From an uncultured Pseudomonadota bacterium (GTDB lineage Bacteria > Myxococcota_A > Polyangia > Nannocystales > Nannocystaceae), in the NCBI GenBank assembly GCA_913061055.1, contig CAJXVA010000028.1, positions 1 to 37,464 of the forward strand: a stretch of DNA of 37,464 nucleotides. Reading direction: 5' to 3'. The notes beneath the pieces were generated by a model. That model was not told the origin of the DNA. It saw nothing but the letters and a program-made list of their open reading frames with translations, and did not search any database. Numbering within the stretch: position 1 is the stretch's first letter; every line of letters starts with the position of its first letter. A program made the translations under genes and the position numbers. Shown one piece after another: positions 32,944 through 37,464 of this stretch.

Positions 32944-33297
32944 ATGACCGACGCCGAGTGGGACATTCTCGAGGTGCTTTGGCGCCTCGAACACGCGACG
33001 AGCTCGCAGGTCGCGGAAGCGCTCGCACAACGCCGTGGTTGGGCGCCATCGACCGTTCGCACGTTCTTGGCCCGCATGAAAGACAAGGGGATGCTCGAGG
33101 CGGATCGGGTGGGCAAGAACTGGGTCTACCGGGCGGCGAGCGGCCCCACCGAGACCCGTCGGTCGGCGTGGCAGAGCTTCGCCCAGACCGCGTTTGGGTC
33201 GGTCGGGGGGGCGCTTCGGTTCCTGGCTCAGGACGCCAAGCTCACGCAGGCCCAGAAGAGCCGACTCCTGCAGATGCTGGAGGCCAAAGATGACTGA
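32944..33297 (+). CDS. BlaI/MecI/CopY-family transcriptional repressor
   Basis: A 117-residue winged-helix repressor. The family opening MTDAEWDILEVLW and the recognition region GWAPSTVRTFLARMKDKGML are clear, with the wing at ADRVGKNWVYRA and a C-terminal dimerisation part. In BlaI and MecI the protease partner cleaves at Asn-Phe in the dimer domain. The matching place here appears to be Arg-Phe (GGALRFLAQDAKL), so the scissile bond would differ. The start at 32944 sits directly after its own promoter and double operator. Its last codons overlap the ATG of the M56 protease gene, as in blaI-blaR1 pairs. The target promoters beyond its own are not evident in this window. Confidence 0.92.
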   Translation: MTDAEWDILEVLWRLEHATSSQVAEALAQRRGWAPSTVRTFLARMKDKGMLEADRVGKNWVYRAASGPTETRRSAWQSFAQTAFGSVGGALRFLAQDAKLTQAQKSRLLQMLEAKDD

Positions 33298-34714
33298 CCC
33301 CTGGACTTGGCTATGGACGGCGACGCTGCTGACGGGCTTGGTGTTCGTGGTGGTTCGTCTGGCGGAGGTCACCTTCGGACGGCGAATCCCGGCCGCGGTT
33401 CGTCTTGGCGGCTATGGGCTGGTGTTTCTCCGGCTGCTCACGCCGGCGACCGGCCACCACGCCGCGGCAGTCCTTCCAGACCCGGTGTTGGCGGTCTCGG
33501 TCACGGTCGCAGAGCTCTCGCCGGGGCCCTCGACGATGAACGAGGTCGGGACGACGTCCGGCCCCAGCGGTCTGCCCTGGGCGCTGCTGTTGTATGGGGC
33601 TGGAGTTCTCCTCGTCCTGGGGTTCGCCGCAGTCGCGCGACGACGCGAGCACGCCTTGTTGCGGGAGTCGACGCGACAGATCGCGATCGATGGAGCACCG
33701 GTTTGGGTTCATGAGACCGCCGGTCCGTGTGTCGTCGGCACGTTTCGACCGCGCGTCGTGGTGCCGGCCGGTTTGCTGGAGCTTCCGGCGTCGATGCAGT
33801 CGTGCGTCTTGGCGCACGAGCGGGCACACGTCCGTGGCCGCGATCCTTGGATCCTCGCCGCGCTCCACGTTGCGGTCGCGTTTTCGTGGCCCGTGCTTCC
33901 CTGCTGGTTTGCGGCGGCCCGGATGCGTTCGCTGCTCGAGGTTCGCGCAGACGCGGCGGCGATCGGTGGGCTCGCGTTGAGCCCGACGCTGTATGGACGA
34001 GCTCTCATCGGCATGGCCTCGTTCCGGCCTCCAGGTCCGCTTCCCACCTTGTCCAGCTACCGCGCGCTTTCCGAGAGAATCGCAGCTGTGGCGGCGGGCC
34101 CGTCCACCGCGCGTGGGTCTGGCGGATTGCTGCTGGGCCTCGGAGTCGCGGCGCTTGCCTGCAGTGTTCCTGCGGAGTCACATCCACAAGCGCGCCCCAC
34201 CGCGGTGTCGCCGGTCGAAGAACTCCCCGCCTCACCGAAGGACGTTGGGTTGGTGCAGCTTCATGACAGCGACGTCTTGCGGGTTGCCCACCCGAACCTC
34301 GCGTGGGCAACCCCCCTCGCCGCCCGTGAACTCGTCGCTGTCGCCGAACGACTCCGCGCGATCAGGCCCGGGACCGTCCTCACGGTCGGCGATCTGAGCC
34401 GGCGCGGAGGCGGAAGGTTTCCACCTCACAAGACCCACCGCGATGGGCGGGAGGTGGATCTGCCTTGGCCTGCGGATGCGGACGGTCGTCTGCTCGCGCC
34501 CCAAGCATGGGAGCTGCTGCAGGCCCTGTCCGAGAACGGAAACATCGAGGCGCTCGTCATCGACGGGGAGCTCCACGAGGGGATCCGAGAGGCCGCGATC
34601 GCCAGCGGAGCCACGCAGGAGGCCCTCGCGACGTTGTTGCCTGAGCCATCGGCGGAGGCGACTCATCGCTCGAAGCACGTGCACGTCCGGTTTCGCGCCG
34701 GCGGAGCGTCCTGA
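33290..34714 (+). CDS. M56 (BlaR1-type) membrane protease fused to a MepA-like (M74) sensor domain
   Basis: A 474-residue protein. Residues 1-295 are a BlaR1/MecR1-like M56 module with membrane segments near 8-28, 38-55, 96-116, 190-208 and 278-296. The cytoplasmic zinc motif is LAHERAH (His176, Glu177, His180), with Glu217 in LLEVRADAAA as third ligand. In place of the beta-lactam-binding sensor of BlaR1, the periplasmic C-terminus (about 320-470) is MepA-like: DLSRRGGGRFPPHKTHRDGREVDL with His380, His383 and Asp390 at MepA spacing, and HVHVRF with His463 and His465. The His expected 3 before His463 is Arg; a His lies at -4. The ATG at 33290 overlaps the blaI-like stop and has GGAGG. It is likely the signal receiver that inactivates the BlaI-like repressor. 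Confidence 0.88.
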   Translation: MTDPWTWLWTATLLTGLVFVVVRLAEVTFGRRIPAAVRLGGYGLVFLRLLTPATGHHAAAVLPDPVLAVSVTVAELSPGPSTMNEVGTTSGPSGLPWALLLYGAGVLLVLGFAAVARRREHALLRESTRQIAIDGAPVWVHETAGPCVVGTFRPRVVVPAGLLELPASMQSCVLAHERAHVRGRDPWILAALHVAVAFSWPVLPCWFAAARMRSLLEVRADAAAIGGLALSPTLYGRALIGMASFRPPGPLPTLSSYRALSERIAAVAAGPSTARGSGGLLLGLGVAALACSVPAESHPQARPTAVSPVEELPASPKDVGLVQLHDSDVLRVAHPNLAWATPLAARELVAVAERLRAIRPGTVLTVGDLSRRGGGRFPPHKTHRDGREVDLPWPADADGRLLAPQAWELLQALSENGNIEALVIDGELHEGIREAAIASGATQEALATLLPEPSAEATHRSKHVHVRFRAGGAS

Positions 34715-34733
34715 GAACCGGAACAGTCGGTTC
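34715..34733 (+). terminator. Hairpin directly after the M56-M74 gene
   Basis: GAACCG (34715-34720) pairs with CGGTTC (34728-34733) around a 7-nt loop, starting at the base after the TGA. There is no T-tract. It is a weak terminator candidate for the two-gene repressor/protease unit. Confidence 0.35.
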
Positions 34734-34781
34734 CGCACCCGGGGGCTCGCGCGCCCGCCAATGCGTGGCAGCCTGCCTTCC

Positions 34782-35744
34782 ATGGGACACCTGTTCGAAG
34801 GCACCTGGCGAGACGAGGACCACTTTCCGACAGACAGCGATGGACGGTTCGTGCGGAAATCCGCGAGCTTCCGCAACCAGGTGTTGGCCGACGGTTCCAC
34901 GCCCTACACCCCCGAGGCGGGTCGCTATCACCTCTACGTGTCCTACGCCTGTCCTTGGGCACACCGCACGCTGATCGCCCGGGCGCTGCTGGGTCTGCAG
35001 GACGCGATCTCGATCTCGGTGTGCCATCCGCTGATGCTCGAAAACGGGTGGGTGTTCTCCGAGGGCAAGGCCGAGATCGCCGATTCGGTCAACGGGATCG
35101 ACTACCTGCACCAGCTCTACTCCAAGGCCGACCCGAGCTACACCGGTCGCGCCACGGTCCCCGTGCTGTGGGACAAGAAGACGGGCACGCTGGTCAACAA
35201 CGAGTCGCGGGACATCCTCCGCATGTTCACCACCCAGTTCCGCGAGCTGTGGACCCGCAAGGTGGAGCTCGCTCCGGCCGACTTGCTCGGGCAGATCGAC
35301 GAGACGGCGGCGTCCTTCTACAACGAGGTCAACAACGGCGTGTATCGATCCGGCTTCGCGCGCACGCAGGACGCCTACGAGAGCGCTGTGACGGAGTTGT
35401 TCGGCGCGCTCGACCACTGGGAGCAGCACCTCTCCACGCAGCGCTTCCTCGTCGGCAACCAGTTCACGGAGGCCGACCTGTGCCTGTTCCCGACGCTGCT
35501 GCGCTTCGACCCGGTGTACGTCACCCACTTCAAGTGCAACATTCGTCGGCTCGTCGACTACCCCAACCTGTGGGCCTATACGCGCGACATCTTCCAGATG
35601 CCCGGGGTCGCCGAAACCTGCAGCTTCGAGCACATCAAGCGGCACTACTACGGGTCGCACGAGTCGGTGAACCCGTTCCGGATCGTTCCGTTGGGTCCCC
35701 ACCTCGACCACGCCGCTCCGCACGGCCGCGAGTCGCTTTCTTAG
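34782..35744 (+). CDS. yqjG: Glutathionyl-hydroquinone reductase (ECM4/YqjG, Xi-class GST)
   Basis: A 320-residue Xi-class glutathione transferase that reduces S-glutathionyl-hydroquinones. The catalytic Cys is Cys57 in YVSYACPWAHRTLI, the family hallmark. Further signatures are ATVPVLWDKKTGTLVNNESRDILRMF, NEVNNGVYRSGFA, and RFLVGNQFTEADLCLFPTLLRFDPVYVTHFKCN, all typical of ECM4/YqjG. The ATG at 34782 gives MGHLFEG, matching the usual MGQLxDG opening; an in-frame ATG at 34761 is the alternative. The gene stands alone and its TAG shares bases with the TAA of the convergent gene (35741-35744). Its presence, together with frmA, suggests the organism uses glutathione. Confidence 0.93.
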   Translation: MGHLFEGTWRDEDHFPTDSDGRFVRKSASFRNQVLADGSTPYTPEAGRYHLYVSYACPWAHRTLIARALLGLQDAISISVCHPLMLENGWVFSEGKAEIADSVNGIDYLHQLYSKADPSYTGRATVPVLWDKKTGTLVNNESRDILRMFTTQFRELWTRKVELAPADLLGQIDETAASFYNEVNNGVYRSGFARTQDAYESAVTELFGALDHWEQHLSTQRFLVGNQFTEADLCLFPTLLRFDPVYVTHFKCNIRRLVDYPNLWAYTRDIFQMPGVAETCSFEHIKRHYYGSHESVNPFRIVPLGPHLDHAAPHGRESLS

Positions 35745-36262
35745 CTCGGTGACCCCTCGAGCTCGCAGGTCTCGGGTTCGAGTTCGCAGACCTGCGCGGT
35801 GCCGGTAAACACGAGGTTTCCCTTCATGCCGCGTAGCTCGTCGAGTCCGTTGAACAGGTAACGCGGAGGGTCGTTCGGGTCGGCGGCGTCACTGGGCCCA
35901 AAGAGCGTCATCAGGAACGCTTGGGGCAACAGCTCTTTGAAGATGCGAAGCGAGAGCGCCAGGTTGCTGTGGAGCTGCGTGGAGCTCTCCAGTGCCCAGT
36001 GGTGCGCCTCCTCGAGCTCGCCTCTCGCGTGTTCGCTGCGCACCTCCTCCATGAACCGGGTGAACAGCTCTCCGAGCCGATATTCGGCCTCTTCGGCGCG
36101 CAGCAAGCCCCGAATCGTCGCGATCTCCCCGAACTCGATCGGGGTGCCAAAACCCGGATCGCGCACTCGAATATGGGTCGGAACGACGGCGAGGTTGGAC
36201 GCGAAACACTCCATGGCAAGACGCACCCAAGTCTCCGCCGTGTTGTGGCGCCCGGCAATCAC
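35741..36262 (-). CDS. Hypothetical protein
   Basis: A 173-residue helical protein of unknown family. Features: IRVRDPGFGTPIEFGEIATIRGLL, long charged helices (AEYRLGELFTRFMEEVRSEH, EEAHHWALESSTQLHSNLAL), and a C-terminal part ending FTGTAQVCELEPETCELEGSPS with two Cys. No signal peptide is visible. The start is uncertain: the GTG at 36262 has a GGAG 8 nt upstream and leaves a 31-bp gap to the pirin gene. An ATG at about 36215 would shorten it. Being so short and beginning abruptly, it could also be the end of a once longer gene. It converges on the yqjG-like gene with 4 shared bases. Confidence 0.55.
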   Translation of the reverse strand: MIAGRHNTAETWVRLAMECFASNLAVVPTHIRVRDPGFGTPIEFGEIATIRGLLRAEEAEYRLGELFTRFMEEVRSEHARGELEEAHHWALESSTQLHSNLALSLRIFKELLPQAFLMTLFGPSDAADPNDPPRYLFNGLDELRGMKGNLVFTGTAQVCELEPETCELEGSPS

Positions 36263-36293
36263 TGCGGGGCTCCAGGGACACCCACCTCGCCGA

Positions 36294-37130
36294 TCAGTCG
36301 ACGAACGGGCCGCGATGCACAATGGGTTCGCCGTGCGGACGTCCGCTGAGGAACGCGAACCGGCTACCGCGCGCGCCGCCCACATCGAGCACGCCCGGCT
36401 CCAGCAGCAGTGCTTCGCCGCGCCGTGCCGTGTGAGCGCCCACGGTGAGCGTGCCCTCGATGGCATACAGCAGCGTATTTCGGCCGGCCGGGATCGTCGT
36501 CGACCACCGCTGAGCCCCCAAGGTGACGTCTCGATAGTCGACCTCGGTGTGCAGGGCGACGGGTGAGGTGCCCCCCGAAATGACTCGGGTGCGTTCGCCA
36601 CCGGCTTCCATGAACGGGAACGCGTCGCCCTGATGCCCGCTGTACTCGGGCTCCATCCGTTTGAGCCTGCGCGGCAGGTTGACCCAAAGCTGGAGGCCTC
36701 GGTTGCTTCCTGCGCTGGCGGGCATCTCGGAGTGCTTCGCACCTCGACCCGAGTTGAAGCGTTGGGTTCCGCCGGAGGTGATCTTCGAGACGTTGCCCAT
36801 CGTGTCTCGGTGCTCGAAGGCACCTTCGATCATGTACGTGAACGCCTCGAACCCGCGGTGGGGGTGGGTGGGAAACCCGGCAGGGGCTCGGACATCGAAG
36901 TCGTCCAGGAGGACGAACGGGTCGAAGTTGCGAAGCTGCGGGGATGGGAAAATGCGAGACAGGGTCGCGCCGTCACCATCGGTCGTGCCGCGGGCGTGGA
37001 TCTTCGTTCGGACGGCCGACGTCGGGCCACGGTCTGGTTCCGCGGCCGGGGCCGATTTTCCGCGGCATCCGGGAAGCCACAGGGTCAACAAGCTCGCGGT
37101 GCCGAGTTCGAGCATCTCGCGTCGGTCCAT
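36294..37130 (-). CDS. Exported pirin-family protein (lipoprotein or Tat-type signal)
   Basis: A 278-residue bicupin of the pirin family. Metal ligands match pirin: His89 and His91 (THPHRGFEAFTYM), and His133 and Glu135 (GAKHSEMP). The preceding FDPFVLLDDF and the QLWVNLP segment are family hallmarks, followed by the second cupin. Unusual is the N-terminus: MDRREMLELGTASLLTLWLPGC has a twin-Arg start and a lipobox-like LPGC (Cys22), implying export, while most pirins are cytoplasmic. Some pirins have quercetinase (dioxygenase) activity. The ATG at 37130 follows TAGCCT (reverse strand) by 6 nt. It may be co-transcribed with the hypothetical gene after it. Confidence 0.85.
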   Translation of the reverse strand: MDRREMLELGTASLLTLWLPGCRGKSAPAAEPDRGPTSAVRTKIHARGTTDGDGATLSRIFPSPQLRNFDPFVLLDDFDVRAPAGFPTHPHRGFEAFTYMIEGAFEHRDTMGNVSKITSGGTQRFNSGRGAKHSEMPASAGSNRGLQLWVNLPRRLKRMEPEYSGHQGDAFPFMEAGGERTRVISGGTSPVALHTEVDYRDVTLGAQRWSTTIPAGRNTLLYAIEGTLTVGAHTARRGEALLLEPGVLDVGGARGSRFAFLSGRPHGEPIVHRGPFVD

Positions 37131-37136
37131 GCCGAA

Positions 37137-37142
37137 AGGCTA
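37137..37142 (-). promoter_or_regulatory. -10-like box TAGCCT, leaderless start of the pirin gene
   Basis: On the reverse strand TAGCCT (37142-37137) is separated by 6 nt (TTCGGC) from the ATG at 37130. No ribosome-binding site fits between them. Confidence 0.35.
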
Positions 37143-37191
37143 TCGCGGAAGTCGGGGCGTGAGGCGGAACGCACCGTTGCGGGGCCGGGCC

Positions 37192-37464
37192 TCAGTCCTC
37201 TTGCTCGGTGAGCTCGTCCTCGTGTCGGTGGGCCAGGTTCTGCTGGGCGAGCCGGGTGACCACGGGCTCGAGTGCGAGCACGAAGGCCGCCAGCATGGCC
37301 TGCGGATCCATCTCGGGTAGTCGCTCTCCAAAGGCGCTGTGCATCTCGATGGCGCCGTCCACCGGGCGGACGAGGTCGTCTGCGGTGTCTCCCCAGCGCA
37401 GAATGTGACCGGCGAGGACGTGTCGGACCGTCGGCCCCAAGAGGCGAGGGGCCCGCTGCTCGAG
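37192..37464 (-). CDS. C-terminal part of an unidentified protein (runs off the window)
   Basis: The frame is open from the window edge to a TGA or equivalent stop at 37192, giving the last 90 residues of a protein. Visible are LLGPTVRHVLAGHILRW, a middle part with VDGAIEMHSAFGERLPEMDP, the helix MLAAFVLALEPVVTRLAQQ and a charged end HEDELTEQED. A TTG at 37440 could be a start, but the reading frame continues past the edge without a stop. No family recognised. Confidence 0.5.
   Translation of the reverse strand, partial: LEQRAPRLLGPTVRHVLAGHILRWGDTADDLVRPVDGAIEMHSAFGERLPEMDPQAMLAAFVLALEPVVTRLAQQNLAHRHEDELTEQED

Noticed and set aside
33290..34714. Treating the M56 protein as a standard BlaR1 beta-lactam sensor
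   Set aside because: There is no SxxK, SxN or KTG penicillin-binding motif in the C-terminal domain; instead the MepA-like His/Asp pattern is present.
1..37464. tRNA, rRNA, CRISPR, IS or prophage genes
   Set aside because: No cloverleaf with CCA-side pairing, no transposase or integrase motif and no regularly spaced repeats were seen on either strand by eye.

Overview
The window is GC-rich, densely packed bacterial DNA. Many predicted lipoproteins carry long Ser/Thr/Gly/Asp linkers just after the lipid-modified cysteine. Together with hybrid histidine kinases, TPR proteins, ferritin-like membrane proteins and a sterol-type enzyme, this points to a myxobacterium of the Nannocystis/Enhygromyxa/Plesiocystis kind (Myxococcota). 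That placement is inferred from protein style; no marker gene is present. I see no rRNA, tRNA, CRISPR array, phage or insertion sequence.

Layout. (1) 1-3.7 kb: a decayed TPR gene, a CobW/COG0523 GTPase, a membrane-anchored ferritin-like protein and a Ser/Thr-rich lipoprotein. (2) 3.7-7 kb: a reverse-strand pair encoding a TPR membrane protein and a homologue of plant cycloeucalenol cycloisomerase (sterol pathway), a small membrane protein, and divergently an alpha-methylacyl-CoA racemase-like enzyme. (3) 7-13 kb: three secreted or lipid-anchored proteins (one of them a serine esterase), a formaldehyde-detoxification pair (class III alcohol dehydrogenase plus a metallo-beta-lactamase-fold hydrolase) and an outer-membrane barrel. 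(4) 13-18.5 kb: a hybrid histidine kinase preceded by a 26-codon ORF resembling the start of an H-NOX protein, a POT-family peptide transporter, a small lipoprotein, a GFA-family protein and a methyltransferase. (5) 18.5-29.9 kb: a surface-glycan or glycolipid locus. A six-gene, translationally coupled reverse-strand operon (GT2, methyltransferase, GT-C, exported protein, GT39, methyltransferase) is divergent from a two-gene GT-C operon. (6) 30-34.8 kb: a PDZ protein, then a cell-wall block: an SGNH-hydrolase lipoprotein, a LysM plus MepA-type (M74) endopeptidase lipoprotein, a BlaI-type repressor with a double operator, and an M56 (BlaR1-type) membrane protease whose sensor domain is replaced by a MepA-like domain. 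(7) 34.8-37.5 kb: a glutathionyl-hydroquinone reductase, an unknown protein, an exported pirin and a partial gene at the edge.

The most interesting system is the BlaI / M56-M74 module. It looks like a beta-lactam-sensor circuit rewired to read peptidoglycan with a murein-endopeptidase-like domain, and it sits beside a secreted LysM enzyme with the same catalytic fold. Second is the sterol-type cycloisomerase. A recurring sequence feature is a TAnnnT (-10-like) box 6-9 nt before the start codon of many first genes, which suggests widespread leaderless transcription.
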